Positions 11,851-24,371 of a DNA stretch of 64,000 bases are shown here, piece after piece. Below the pieces are notes generated by a model. The model ran no database searches and was not told where the DNA came from. It was given only the letters and a program-made list of their open reading frames with translations. Origin of the DNA: Stratiolaelaps scimitus (taxonomy: Eukaryota > Arthropoda > Arachnida > Mesostigmata > Laelapidae); the NCBI GenBank assembly GCA_019614645.1, contig JABWDB010000011.1, forward strand, positions 1,909,501-1,973,500, given 5' to 3'. The stretch's first letter is position 1; every line of letters starts with the position of its first letter. Position numbers and translations under genes: made by a program.

Positions 11851-13090
11851 CACCACTTCGTGCTTCGTCGGGCTCCCCACCCGCGACCCTCTGTTGGCCC
11901 CCTGCTTGAACGTATGCCTGGCCTTTTATGGTCTCCCGATGTGAAAAAGTGTCGCGGGGCAACGAGATCTCACTGTGGCAAGAGAGTGGTATGGCATGTT
12001 TGGTTGTCTATCAATGCTGCTGTTAGGATTACCGTGACTGAGCTGATGGATAGCGAACGGCTCCACAGGCTTGTATAAAAGAGCCCCTTCGAAAGAGTTG
12101 ATATATATATACGGGCTGATGTGCCTATACTCGTGCGCTGGCACAAAAAGCACGCCCACGAGTACACGAGTCACCGTAGCATATCATGCGTACACTGTTT
12201 AGCCGACAAAACCCCTGCCGAGATGGCACAGGGTGAACCCCAACTCAGGGTGGATCTTTCTCAGCTCTGAAGATATGTATGACGGCCTGTATTGACTGCT
12301 TTAATTTTGCTTTTTCGAAGCTGGCTATCTTGGCACCTCGTCTCTAGCCAGCAGGGCCCAGTGAGAGCTGCCCCGTGCCCCTCCCGGGGCTTATACGAGA
12401 CATTTCTCAGTTTCGTGAAGAGATCAAGCCCCCATGAGGTCCTTGCAGTGTGACTAGCTGAGGCTTTTCCCGCCCACCAGTTGCAAAAGGTGCGTGACTT
12501 AGCCCGTTCGACGAAGTGTGCTCCACAGCGTTCTAACTTCGACCATGATGGTTGGCTAGCCACTGTTGAGTGTCCTCAGGCGTATCCGATCAAGCGAAAC
12601 CGATTATAGCAGGCCAGCCGGTTTCTGCGAGGTGGTCTCGACTCTTGAAGAGGGCTGGCGACAAATTCCCTAAATATACTAATCACGATTAATGAAGGGT
12701 TTAAGAGAGCGGTCAATGAATTTTTGAGAGCGCGAAATACAACCACTTTGCTATCGGATGCCACTACAGCCGGGTATCGTTACGTACGCCACACTTCTAA
12801 TCCCCCGTTATCGCTAGATGACTTATAAACGATGTCGTGGTAGAACTTTGCTCTCTAAAAGTTCGCCCGCGTTTCAGCCGTCGCCTAGGAGGCTTCAGCA
12901 CTGCTGGCAATTGATTACTAGATGGCTTCGCTAAACTTCGAATTCAACATGCTATCCGTGTTCAAAAGCGTTGTTGAAAGTCTGTACAGGAGACGAGGGG
13001 CCTGAAGGGTGCGGGCAGCCGATGGACACATATAGTTGATTTTCGCCTTAGTCAAAAGAAAATGGCAGCACTAATCCCCAGTCTATCTTC
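11850..13090. other. No gene recognised
   Basis: Mixed DNA with a short (TA)n at about 12102-12112. A minus-strand frame at 12261-12563 (100 codons) has balanced composition but no recognisable motif, and I do not call it. Confidence 0.45.
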
Positions 13091-13300
13091 AAGTCTGTTT
13101 TGTCATCAACGAGAGTGTATCGATATATATATATTATATATATAAAATTTATATATGTATATATCTTTTTTTATTACTATTATTGTAAAATGAATATAAC
13201 TTAAGTTTTATTCATTTTACAATAACAGTAATAATCATGATAGTAATACATTTTACGCCAATAAGTAAGCATGATTGATTGATATCACCTACACTATATA
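13090..13300. other. AT-rich island with nested palindromes
   Basis: A strongly AT-rich island of about 200 bp. Its left part (about 13118-13165) is an imperfect TA-rich inverted repeat bounded by gatatata and tatatatc. Its right part is the long palindrome annotated separately. All frames are closed. The compact, foldable structure would suit the remains of a miniature inverted-repeat element, but I see no clear target-site duplication. Confidence 0.7.
13171..13234. repeat. 64-bp near-perfect palindrome
   Basis: Two 26-base arms (13171-13196 and 13209-13234) are reverse complements with one mismatch. The 12-base centre contains its own palindrome (aacttaagtt, 13198-13207). In a minus-strand transcript the mismatch would become a G-U pair, so that RNA would fold slightly better than the plus-strand one. 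The arms share an (A)AAATG/CATTTT core with the palindrome at 3468. Confidence 0.95.
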
Positions 13301-14600
13301 TTGTATATACATATCGAACGCGTTAGGGGATATATGAGTGTTGTAAGGTTATGCGCAGATTCTACGGAGGACACGAAAGAGTTTATCGTTTGCTTCTGTC
13401 CTTCATCGAACCTCCACCACTGTAGTGTCTGTAGTCCACCGTGGACAGCTTTGTACACACAGGACGAGGAGGGGGTTGCGCTTGTTCTGTCTTTCTGGGT
13501 CCTGTTGTAGCATTTGGTCTATAGGGATATTGTCTGTCGGCCCCGTTCTCGCGGAGCGGCGCGGCCGAAGCGGCAGCGAACACGCCCGGCGCGTCTCGAA
13601 ACCTATTGGGAAGGCGCACTGGGGTGGGGGGTTGGGGGGGTAGACGCACTCGTGCGACACTAAGTGATGTCAACGACGAGGGCTGTGCGTGGGGTCTCAA
13701 TAATGTTCTCGGGGTCTGTCCGAACGGCGAACGCAGACTTGGCGGTGCCCTTAGAAGTCGCCAATGTCTGCTCTGGAATATCGGCCTGTTGACGAAGGAG
13801 CCGAGTAAATGAAATTGGCAGTTTTAAGTGGCCACGGGAAAGGTGCTCGATTATCAAGGGGATTTCATATTGATTGAGAACGACTTTGCAATTAACGATA
13901 CCGCTGACGATAATGATAATAGTGTTTTACTGTATTTTCCTATGATCTGCTGCTTTTGGCATGTTGTGATATGGTCAGCGGTGCTAATCTTAATGAGTAT
14001 ACTGATTTAATTACTGATTTTGATACTTTTATGACACCTGAAAGAGAATTAGATACGCGTCGTGTGTCAAGGGTATTTAATTAGTGAAGCCGTACGGCTA
14101 GGACGGTACGGTCGGTTGACAGCGGCGCAGAGAATACCTAGGGGCAAGGGCTGTTGATAAAATATTTTTTTTTGTCAAAGTTCTTATGTGAGATTGTTCA
14201 ATTTTTATTCGCCAGTGAGCAGAGTGTGATGTACCTGCAGCGGCGGATAGTGAACCACGCATCACTCACTACACCCCACCGTACAATCGTAACAAAAACC
14301 GCGACAGACAAAAAACAACGCCCACTTTCCAATCCGTCCCCGTTTCGTTGAGGTGTAACAGCGCCTGCATGATCGCTTGAACTGTTCAACAGTTTTACCT
14401 GCAACGAATCATGAGTCAGCGAGAATCACGGCGCCGATAGTGTTATGTCTGAGCGCGTAACCGGCCCTATTCGCACCGCGTTTGGCTATTCGTGGAAGAA
14501 GCCCCGACGGTGGCGACAGACACCAAAGATAATTACGTTGTACGACATCTTGCCATCGCAAAAAGCACAGTGCATACATGACATTTACAATGTTTTGCTC
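13300..14600. other. No gene recognised; AT-rich from 13850 to 14190
   Basis: A 60-codon frame at 13828-14010 has an acidic start and a hydrophobic end (SVLLYFPMICCFW…). It begins only at GTG, has no early ATG, and lies in AT-rich DNA where hydrophobic codons are expected, so I do not call it. The remainder has stops in all frames. Confidence 0.5.
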
Positions 14601-14626
14601 CTCGTTCGTGTCTCTTTCAGGTGAGT
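14597..14626 (+). promoter_or_regulatory. Splice-acceptor/donor juxtaposition (ratchet-like)
   Basis: A pyrimidine-rich run ends in ctctttcag at 14620 and is followed directly by gtgagt at 14621. An acceptor abutting a donor is the arrangement used at recursive splice points inside long introns. It could also mark a very short exon boundary, or be chance. I have no transcript evidence. Confidence 0.3.
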
Positions 14627-14629
14627 TGT

Positions 14630-16490
14630 TGTATATATAACGTGGCGGTCTTCCTTCGAGCGTGGATAAGACGAGGCTTGTATAAGGACTTGGCTATGTA
14701 GGCTGTCTTGTTTCGGCGGGAAGCCGAGGAAGCTGACTGGTTCGTCTCAGTGCTCTCTTCACAGGCGGAGAACGTCACGGCGGACTCTTGTGGGCGGCTG
14801 GCTTCTGGCGACTCGGAAGCCCTCCAGGCTTGCTCGTTCAACCTCGCCAGCTGAACTGAGGGTGTCTGACCCCCAGAGCTTCCCCCCCCCCCCGACGCTC
14901 CCGTCCTTGCATATGCCAAACGAGTCGCGATGGCTGAAGGAAATGAAGGGACGGACGGCGGAAAGAGGAAAATCATACAACACAGTCACTGCGCACGGGA
15001 ACCAAAAGAAAACCACAACTGCCGACCACGTAGTTATTGGTTGAGTCCTGGCGGCGCTGCGCTGCTGCCTGGGCAGTAATGCACTTCTTGTGTCCTCAAC
15101 GACATGGTGGCTTCGGCGACTTCAGTCGCGACGTCCCTCTGCCGATTCGGCCGCTGAGTGTGCTGCTTACCGCGCTGAAGCTCCGATTGTGTGAGGGCTG
15201 GGCGGGGGGTAGGTGGATTTGTATGCGTGCATCTATGTCCGTGTAGACAGAGACGTCCAACGAAACGCTAACGTATGGGTCTCCGCTGGGCATCATCCAC
15301 TGGGATCTGGTATAGGCAAACAGGCTGCCAGCTACGGACAATGCTCAGGGTGTGTCCCCTAGGTCGTAATAAGGAATGGGGCCTATAGGAACGAAGAGCA
15401 AGGATGGAAAGGTGGCGCTGGCAACTACGACTAACAATGTATCTCGAGGCCGTCGGGGTGCCTGCAGCTCACTATATACGTCTATGCCGGTGTGTCTGTT
15501 TGTATGTCAGTTTGCCAGTGCATTGCCGGCCCGATCTGTGTCTTTATGTGAGCAGCGGGGTCCTGCTGGAGGATAGCCTTGACATCATCAATGACCTTGG
15601 TTGGGACAGCGTAGTACGGGACCGCTGCTTCGCCACCGCTTAAGCACGGACGTGGTAGTGGCTTTAGTGGGCAGAGCACGGTGTGCTAGCTCTCTCTAGA
15701 AGCAGTGCTTGTGGAGGCTTCGGTAAAGGCAAAACGAAGAGGAAAGCCAGGCAGGGGCAGTGGTCACCATTGCTGTCTCATGCTCGATTCGTCGGTTGCC
15801 GCGTTCGTTCGCCTGCTTCTGCTACGGCTGGGTCAGAAGGCGCAAAAGCCAGAGAAGGGAGTTCGCCAGGGGGGGGGGGGCACAGAGAAAAGCTTGCTGC
15901 TTGGTTGCAGGGCAAGGACGACGTTAGGCCTGAGGAAAAAATGGCGCAGGCCAGCGTAAGGCCAGGATAAGAAGGCGTGGGATAAAGGAGATCCCGCTGA
16001 GACGCTAGGGGACGCTAGGGGGGGGAACAGTAGCAGCAGCAGCAGAGTAGGAGGGCTGCTGAAAGCAGTCGACGCCGTCGTGGTTACCGGCCTGGTCGGT
16101 CAGTCTGTTCGGATAATCGTGTGTGGGTGTGGATAGCGAGGTCTTGCTAGCGAGGAAAGGGCGATGCTGAGCCCGGCGGCTCCCACCGACAACTAGGCGC
16201 GAACGACCCAGAATCAGGGGGACATGAAAGGTCGACTGAGCTAAGCGATGCTGCTACCGCTTCGATCGTCTACACATAACTGGGAGCCAGCAGCAGTGCC
16301 GCGATTGGTCAGAGCGTGTGCCTGGGTGAGGTGGTACACGAAGAACCGGGAGTAAAAAACGAAACGGAGGGCAGGAGAAATGCTGGGAGACAGAATTGCC
16401 AGAAAAGAGTCTCCTCCACGGAAAATCTGAACGAAAAAAAACGAGAAAGTGCCTGTAACGCTGTAGGGTATAGTGTCTGTAGTCGGTGTC
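14630..16490. other. No gene recognised; C12 and G12 runs
   Basis: Contains C12 at 14882-14893, G12 at 15869-15880, a perfect decamer tandem (gacgctaggg twice, 16001-16020) running into G7, and a CAG cluster at about 16029-16046. Frames are open on both strands without recognisable motifs. Confidence 0.55.
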
Positions 16491-16496
16491 CTCCAG

Positions 16497-16536
16497 GAGC
16501 ACTTGCCTGCCGAGGAGACTCGGCAGGCAAGTGCTC
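16497..16536 (+). other. Perfect 18-bp hairpin with GAGA loop
   Basis: Left arm gagcacttgcctgccgag (16497-16514) and right arm ctcggcaggcaagtgctc (16519-16536) are exact reverse complements. They are separated by gaga (16515-16518), a GNRA-type tetraloop when read on the + strand. An 18-bp GC-balanced stem with a stable tetraloop suggests an RNA structure rather than a random inverted repeat. There is no U-run after it, so it is not an intrinsic terminator. It is short for a microRNA precursor. The function is unknown. Confidence 0.9.
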
Positions 16537-16539
16537 ATT

Positions 16540-17320
16540 ATTGGGTTACACCAGAGCATATATAATATAATCTAAAGATGAACCGAGGAGACAGGAGCGG
16601 GATCTCCATGTGGGCATCGAGAGTTGAACGGAAGCTAAAGCATAAGTTACCACCTGCTCTAAGGTTACTAGGAGTAGCGAGAAAGCGGAAAAAGGCAGGT
16701 TTGTTCCGATAGTAATAAATAACCAATAACGTATATAATCAACGAAGTGTAGTTATATATAATAACTTCTCGACAGGGTCAATTCGAGGGGGGAAACAAT
16801 TGGAGAAAGATTGAAAGAGTGACCACTTTTAAATTCTCGCTTTCATATTCTAATGCCCACTTACTCTGATGGATGTCCTTGGCAGAGGCATGTATGGCTG
16901 TCGCATAGGAACCTTTCACAACACTGGGCAGATTAGAATACGACGCCGCCCCTCCAGTGTGCGGTATAAGGAAAACAACACTCGCGGCATATAAACCTCG
17001 TGTTAGCTGACCGGCTGTTGTAATCGGGGACACGTGCATTACCCAACCCGTAGTCAGAGTTTGTTTCTCTTTGTGTTCGGCTCGGAGCGGGCAACTTTTC
17101 TTCTGCTGGCCGAAGAAGTTCTCCCTCTTCGTCTGGCTCTCGCACGAAGTGTGTTCCTCGTATGCCGAGGACCGCGAGGAAGGTCCAGGCCAAACGGCAC
17201 CACTATGAGCTACGGCCGTGCCCCGGAAGGAGATCCCTTGTCGGACCGACAGACCAAGGTGGCTTGGTTTTGTTCTTTCCGTCCGCTTTGCCACCGTTCG
17301 CCGTTTTCTGCTCAATTCCG
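16540..17320. other. Unassigned; one long minus-strand frame
   Basis: The minus strand is open for 178 codons (16779-17315). The second half of its translation has more balanced composition than most frames here. It lacks an ATG at its start and has no recognisable domain. Plus-strand frames overlap it. An exon is possible, but I cannot support one. Confidence 0.3.
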
Positions 17321-20300
17321 CGAAGGTTTAGCCGCGTGTGATGCCCTAGTTTCCCTGGTGTTTTCTTCTCACAGACGAGATCGCTCGCTTTCTCTATCGT
17401 TGCGGCCCTTTGCTACAACGGTTTGATCGGATCTTTCTTCCACATTGGCCTGTATTCCGGTACTCTTAGATGCACAGCCTTTGAGGTCGCCGCCGTCTGG
17501 GTGACGCTTAAGCTCGTCTGGCCTCTTGGAACTTCGATGGAGCACGCCAAAGAACTGGAGATATAGATTTCCATAGAATTCTACCGTCTCGGAGCATCAA
17601 GACATCCATATAGTATCAGTGTCAGTCTTGCATTGCATGCATACGCCCACACGATGGCTTCTCAAAGCAATGTGTTCTCTCCAGCCTTCGCCGAGGTAGT
17701 CATTTGCGGAGTTGAGCAAAGCCGGTTCACGCAGTGGACCTGGGGTCAGGGCGGATATTAAAATGCATCTAAAATTGACTACTACAAAACCGATCTTCAT
17801 CTCCTATGCATCTAGCTTGTTGGATAGCGCGATTTGAAATGACGCTTGCGCTGGCCTTCTCTCTCTCTCTCAAGTGCTATATATGAATCCAACGTTACGT
17901 TTCTAGCGATTCTAGCTGTGAGCGCCGGATCCGGCAGTGAAAGACCTGCTCGGAACTGGTGAGAGTGAGCGACGGAGAAAGAAATCGAGAGGACGTCGAT
18001 CGGATCTGATCGGGGGTGGATTCGGCCTGTCCCGAGGCTAGCGTGCGGTAGCTTTTCCTCTCTCTTTCTCTCTCTCTCTTGCTTTCTCTGGGCTCTCCCA
18101 GATCGTTCCCGCTTTGCGAATCCTATCTGCTCATTCGTTGTTGGATTGTCGTCCAGTCGGAGTTCATCCGGACGGATTCCGATCGGACTCATTCCGAAGA
18201 TCCATGGATGGGTTTGACTCAGCCGCCGTTTTCCTTCTGCTTTCCATCCTACCAGCCTCCCTCTGCCCAAGCTGAGCCACACGTCCCCTTAGTTTCTTTC
18301 AGCATTCGTTCGCGTCCTGTCGATCGGCGCTGCACCTTACTGCGGGTGGACCCCGCCGAAACGTATCGGCCTTTGCGGGGACGGTTCAGCTGCCTGCCAT
18401 GTGTTCCCTGCCTCGTCTCCCCAATTTCCTCTCCATTGGCCTCCATCCACTCGGGATCGTGTCTGCTGTGCCTTGAGGAAGTGTCATTGGCGGGCCTGCT
18501 TATGGTCAGGCCATAGATATCTGGCCGACGCTAACGATTGAAGTCGGCAACGAAATTCTACCGGGCGGGTGATACTGAGCTGGTGCCTGGGGCAGATGTT
18601 AGTTAGGGCTAATAATAATGATTAGTATATCTGGCGTTTCAACATCAGTTTCAATTCAGTGGAATTTGATAGAAAATCAGGCCACTTAATTGAAAAGCAT
18701 GAAAAGTTAAAGAACGTCACTAATTGTCACGGCCACATCATGTGCTATTATCATTGACATATAAACGTTGCACTCTCATTCGGGGCAATTTGCTTGTCCT
18801 TTACTTTAGGAGATCACACCTACGTGGACCAGGGGCCGCAGAAATAGTCTTTGGGACAGAAAGCCATTGGCCAGACACAGGCTTTCCAGGCGCACTAGGC
18901 GGCTTGAGCATCGCGCTTCAGTAGCTGTCTGGGCACGGGTGAGGCCGCGGCGGCGATGTGAGGTCAGGGGGTCAGACGCTATAGATCCCCCTTCAGCACT
19001 ATACACGTACGAATTATATAGGGCAAAGCAAGTACGCTGTAACATCCACGGCTGCTATGAGACGGCGGATATCGGAGAATTGACTGTTCCGCTTGACTGA
19101 CGAGATGGGAATGTTTCGGCTGGCGGTTGGTCCCCTAGCGACAACACGAGATGCTCGACAGAAGGACAAGACGCCTATTGTAGGGAAGAGTGAGCGAGCA
19201 ACCGGGGGAGAAACGGATTGGCAAGGACGCCCATTGAGCGTGGCTCGGTAGAACTTGGAGAGCGCAGGGGGACTTGAGTCGCCGCCTAGTCGCCTCCACT
19301 AGGCTCACCAGAATAGAATAGGATTGGAAGTTCGAGATGGGGTCAGGGTTCGGGGCTCGGCAGCGAGGGGCATTGTCTAGTAGTATTGGGAAGCCTCAGG
19401 TAGCATTGCCGGGTTGTCGTCCGCTGGTGCCATCTCCGTGAGCGCTTACCCTCCAAGAGCAAGTCTGTACTACTCCTCCATTCACCTCAGAGGTCAAGAG
19501 ATCGGAGCTTCCCTACTCAGTCCTTTAGATTTTCGAGACCTTGTCGTCTTCGATCATATCCTCGCGTTGACGAGCAGGGAAAGCCATAGGTGTTGGTCGT
19601 TCAGCGAATAACGCTGAGCAGCAAGGTCTCGTTGATGCGGTATGACGCAACGCTATAACGCCTAGCTACAGTTCTCAAATTCCAGCGAAGGTCGTATACC
19701 CGTTGACTGTTTGCACTTGACCTCCGACAGCGTTGTATTTGCCAAGTTTTTGTAATGTGCGTTTGTGTCGACCTCGATAATAGCGTTGGCAGATAGGTTA
19801 TCCGGCCGAGAGTGGCCACAATATGATCCAAGTTCGTTCCGTGCTATCGGATATCATTGTAGAAAGCCCCTGGTAAAGTGTACGGCCACCCCATTCTAAT
19901 TTTGCCATTACACGCCTCTCGTGCCCTTCTACGCTTCCATGCAAGGGTCCTTTTAAACGTAACGGCGTTCCTTCTGACCGTTATTACTACATATCGTTTC
20001 CTGTAATATGATGAAGCTACTTTACTTGGTCACGCAGCCGTTGTTGTTGGTCGACGTTTACCAACCTGACGCATGCTCCTGACCAGTCACTTACACATAG
20101 AGAGAGAGAGAGCGAGGGAGAAAACGAGAGAAAGGCTCTGGCTAACAGACCGGCAAAGAAATTTACCACCACTGTCTCGAATTAACCTTCTTCCCTGGCA
20201 CTAACGCGGGATGGTGAAAGGAGGCATTTGCTCTTGGTGTTCACCGCGACACAAAGTTTTCCACCTCTTCTTTGCCAAGCTCTCTCTCTCTCTTGCTCCG

Positions 20301-20380
20301 GCTCTCGGTCGCGCTGCCGAAGACCCTTGGCCACTCTCCGCCGCGGGTGTCAAGGGCGATAAGAAATGTATGCTCCTGCG
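17320..20380. other. No gene recognised
   Basis: Mixed DNA with (TC)n tracts at 17858-17871 and 18056-18080, an (AG)n tract at 20100-20112, (TC)n at about 20280-20293 and an AT-rich patch at 18595-18740. Frames at 17812-18282 minus and 18079-18516 plus overlap and pass through the (TC)n tracts. Confidence 0.55.
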
Positions 20381-22560
20381 AGTTTGTTCTGGCTCAGCAT
20401 GAGAGCTGTGGCGGGGTCAGGCCGACGGTTTGTACGCTCTTTCTGCACACCTCTAGGGAACCCAGCAGGGCCAGTGGGTAGGGTTGCGTTGGACCGAGCG
20501 ACGAGCAGCCTGGACCTGCTGCCTCGCTAGGCTGGACCTTAGAGGCATTAGAAGGAAGGCCCGCATCATTAACCAGTTTGGCGTTTTGCTCTCTCAGGCC
20601 CGAGCCCGCAGGCCACGGGTGCGTTGATGGCCAGACACCGGCGGCCGCTGCTGCTGCAGCAGCTGGTGCTGCCGCTATAGGAAGAAGGCTATCTTGAGGA
20701 AGCATGTGCGTGAGCTTGGCATTGCTGCTTCGTGGCACGGCAAACGTGCCCCGCCTCCACCGTGCTATCTTTGCCAACCTCATAAGGGACAAGGGTTCCG
20801 TGCAGAGAAGTAGCAATGTACATACACGTAGCGGCGGCAGACAGTCCGTTCTACGAGTGGTCTACGAGAAAGTGCAGTGGGTCTGCCCACAGCGGCCTGC
20901 GGTGGGCCTGCCTGGCGCGTGGCGAACGTGAGACAATTGCTTGTCCCTGGATTACGAACGAGTCGCCGCTGCCTTCCCTACAATGGACTCTTACGGCAAA
21001 TACAGCCTCGACTATAGTAGTTAAGCGAGAGAGTTACTGCGTGAAGACAATGGCCGTGATGGGAAGAGTCACCCTTGGAGAGCGGCGAAGGCGGGCGCTA
21101 GCGTAACGATCTTAACTCAGATACGGAAGCACTTAGATGGTGGCGCTGCTGGTTCGAACAAGCCACGGCAGTTTCACTGGGCAGCGTTGTCTGGTAAGCA
21201 GAGGGGATTTCTGTAAATAGAGGAATATGCTTCAAACGGCAAAACCAAAGCCGCCATCGCTGGCAAAATGCGAATGCTCTGCTCCAGCCGGCTGTAAATG
21301 CAATCAATGGTTGTTTTCCTCATATGGATTGTACGACGTAAAATTAGCGCAAGACAATTCCATTGGTGTCCCTGCTAAACACCGAGTGTGTTAGGTATAC
21401 TTGATGCTTAGGTGAACGGGGTACACAAATCTCTGTACGCTCACAGCTTTTGGCAGAATTCGGAACGACGCGTGCCAGTCAGATTGAGCTCAATAGCTAA
21501 GTTCTGTTGCACTGAAGTAAGGTGGCAGTGTCAGCCAATAGGAGCACGCCCCGCATTATTGTCCGTCCCCGGTGGGGTCCGAGACAAACTCCGGCTTGCA
21601 ACGGGGCAACGGAGTTGTACTTTACTGATCGGACTTACCTTCTCCGCCACTCGGCTTGCAGCACCAACTAAGGGACCCGGCCGAACCAACGGGCCTGGTC
21701 CTTCTTGTCCGTTTGGCCCAGAAAGAAACCCCCCGCCATCAGCCGAAGCAGAGAAGAATTGCAACATAACGAAGCTATGCTTTCGGCGCAAAAGAAGAAG
21801 GAGCATTCTGTGTATCCGGCGCATCCCAGCAATGGCAACGCAGTAGCCACACGGCCAGCACCTGCCGCCGTGCAGACGTCACGGAAGAACTACACCCGAG
21901 GGCTGCCGGCAGCGCAACTCGCGATGGAAGCAGAATAATAAGACGTGGGTAGAATGATAATTCTCGCGCGGATGAAGGCGGCAGTTACGGGAAAAGCTGG
22001 CAGGCAAGCGGGCCTGCTGGCTGGCCGCAAGGAAGAACGGCGCCTCAGCAGAGACGGACCTCGGCAGACATTGGGGAGGAAGAAAACGTTCCCCGGACAA
22101 GGTGGCGGAGGTCGGCGGAGGTCCCCGTCTCGCAAGCCGTCGCTTAGTGTACGACGGCAGGATGGGTAGGGTGGAGGCGAAAGACAAACGGAGTCGACGA
22201 AACAGATAGAACCGAGGGGCAAAAGAGCCAGAGCCAGGCAGCGCGCAGGGCCCTTGCCCGGGATGGCCCCGATAGCCCGCTATGGAAGGCCGCAGTGGAA
22301 ACAAAGCGACGGGAGGACCCTTCCTGACTCTTCCTTTTCTTTCCTCGCTGGATGTGCATTGCCCCGCTCGGTGGCTCGGGCCCATCCGTCGTTCTCGGTT
22401 TCATAAAGAGGGTGAGAGTAATATGTGTGCAGCAGCATGAGTACTGAGGGGGCTGGGAGGCGGGGAACGGAGGTGCAAGAAGACAAAGCTAGAATGGTGG
22501 AGAAGCCCGCTTCGTTGAAGCGGAGATGAGCCTATGAGATGATGTCTGTGTGACTAGAGA
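20380..22560. other. No gene recognised
   Basis: GC-rich DNA with a CTG/CAG-flavoured patch at about 20641-20665 that includes a 14-bp palindrome around a CTGCAG core. A donor-like gagaag|gtaagt is present on the minus strand near 21635. Frames of 100-170 codons are mirrored on both strands and lack motifs. Confidence 0.5.
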
Positions 22561-22571
22561 AAAGCGCGCTG

Positions 22572-22589
22572 GAGAGAGAGAGAGAGAGA
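22572..22589. repeat. (GA)9 microsatellite
   Basis: A pure GA tract of about 18 bases. Confidence 0.95.
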
Positions 22590-22642
22590 TACAACTGAGT
22601 GTAGAAGCCTGCGATGAGAAGGGCACCGTTGATGTGTATGTC

Positions 22643-22664
22643 GTTCACGTCCGAATACGTGAAC
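22643..22664. repeat. 8-bp hairpin, 6-base loop
   Basis: Arms gttcacgt and acgtgaac are exact reverse complements around ccgaat. A short inverted repeat of this size can arise by chance in 64 kb. Confidence 0.85.
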
Positions 22665-22669
22665 ATATG

Positions 22670-24050
22670 AGAACTCGTAGTGGGTCCCGTGTGTACCCAC
22701 CAGCACACTGCTAGTCTTCGTATCTGATATTCCTTGATGAGACGTGCTACCGAATCCTATGGCTGGCTGTGACGCGCATGTAAACTGTACGGACCAAGCG
22801 CCTGCTGTATGTCTCTCTTACACGCGTTATAAAGACAACGCGCTAGGCCATATGTTCATCTATGCTGCGCATGCATGGAGCGTCGTCGACGCTGGCTGGC
22901 ATGCGCACAGCACACGCATGAAAGCGAGAACAGAATCCTGCACCGGGAGAGTTTTAAGGAAAAGGCGAGATGGTTCAGCTGGTGACGCTGGTGGACGTAC
23001 TTTCGTCTCGATACGGGGAGGGCCTTCTTCGCCACGAGGTAATTGACGGCATGGTGAGACACGGTTAGTGCCACCCGAAATTCTACTCCCGATTACCCTG
23101 CAATGCGATTGGTGCGTGGATACGGAGTGCCAGGCGAGCTAGTTTCTCCTGTTTTAGGTAACGGAAAGGCCTTCGGAGCTCATCGACTAGCCGGTGGTGG
23201 TAAGAGATCTGCCCGGGGCAAACACAGCTCGCTCGCACTCGAGCTTCGCGTGCTGCGAAGCAAGACTGTCAAGACAGAAGAAGCTGGCCTTGCCTCTTCG
23301 GCCGGTCCTTCGAGCGACGAAGCCTGAGAGAGCAGAGATGGTGGGAGCCAACTTTGCCTTAGCTGCTTCGGGGCTTTCTTGCGGTTCGGTTAGGCTGATT
23401 GAGTGAACGGTCGCCGAGACATGACCGTGATGCAGGCCATGGCAGCACCAGAGGTGGCGGCGGCGGAGGCGGCAGCATATTTTGCTGTCGGCGACACCGT
23501 TCTGTTTCCCGACGATATTCGGTCGCCCACCCACATGCGCCGCTTCTCAGCCGAACCCAACGGTAAAAGGGATGATCTAGGAGGAACCCCCCCCCACGCC
23601 GTGCCCGTGGGTGTCGAACGGCCTAATGGCGTCATGCCACAGACGGTGGCAGGAGCTGTCGGTCGCTGCGCGAATACTCTCGTCGGGCCTCGTCGGCGAG
23701 TACTGCTAGGCACAGCCGGAGGGTAGGGCAAGCCGGAGAAAATGATCACGAGGAGCAAAACAGCCCAGGGGCAAAGGTGTTCGCGCCCTGAGATCGCAGG
23801 GGGTGTAGGCTTGACTGAAGAGAGGATATCGCTGAAGACGACTGGAGACATTCGTCGGAAAGTCGAGAGCCAGCAAAAGCAAAGACTGCCTAGTGAGCAA
23901 GCCGAAATAATATATAATATATTCGCTTGGCATCGCCAGCCCGAGTGAAACACACGAGCTAGCATTAGGTAGATAGATGGCCACACCCACCGGGGTAGCA
24001 GGATGTCATTGTGCTGTGGCCAGTCATGTGATGACGATCGGTTCTAGGTC
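22670..24050. other. Unassigned; both strands open at 23390-23986
   Basis: A plus frame with ATG at 23421 (101 codons, Ala/Glu-rich start, then …YFAVGDTVLFPDDIRSP…) lies opposite a 198-codon minus frame (23390-23986). Neither matches a family I know. Mutual openness on complementary strands points to composition as the cause. The rest of the interval shows nothing. Confidence 0.3.
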
Positions 24051-24054
24051 TCAC

Positions 24055-24270
24055 TAGCTTATTTGGTCAGTTTAGCTTATATTTACAAGTCGATTTATAG
24101 CATGATAATAATAATAATAATAATAAAAATATATACAAAGTAGTAATTCTACGTACTAAATAATTTCTAATTATTGTATTTTTGAATAAATATATGATAG
24201 ACGAAGTAACAACGCATAATATTACTTGCTTTACTCGATTAAATTCACACCTGTACTCATATTAGTGTAT
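24055..24270. other. AT-rich island with (TAA)7
   Basis: An AT-rich segment with a TAA trinucleotide tract at about 24105-24127. No open frame or hairpin of note. Confidence 0.75.
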
Positions 24271-24371
24271 TATGACTGCACAAAGCGATATTGAGGCTGC
24301 GAATAGTAGCTAGGGCATGCATCACGCGCTAGGTGCAGAAGCGTTGCTGCGACTGCTGTCTGTACAATACG

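Noticed and set aside
13828..14010. A small frame with an acidic start and a hydrophobic end, like a tail-anchored protein
   Set aside because: It begins at GTG with no early ATG and lies in AT-rich DNA that favours hydrophobic codons.
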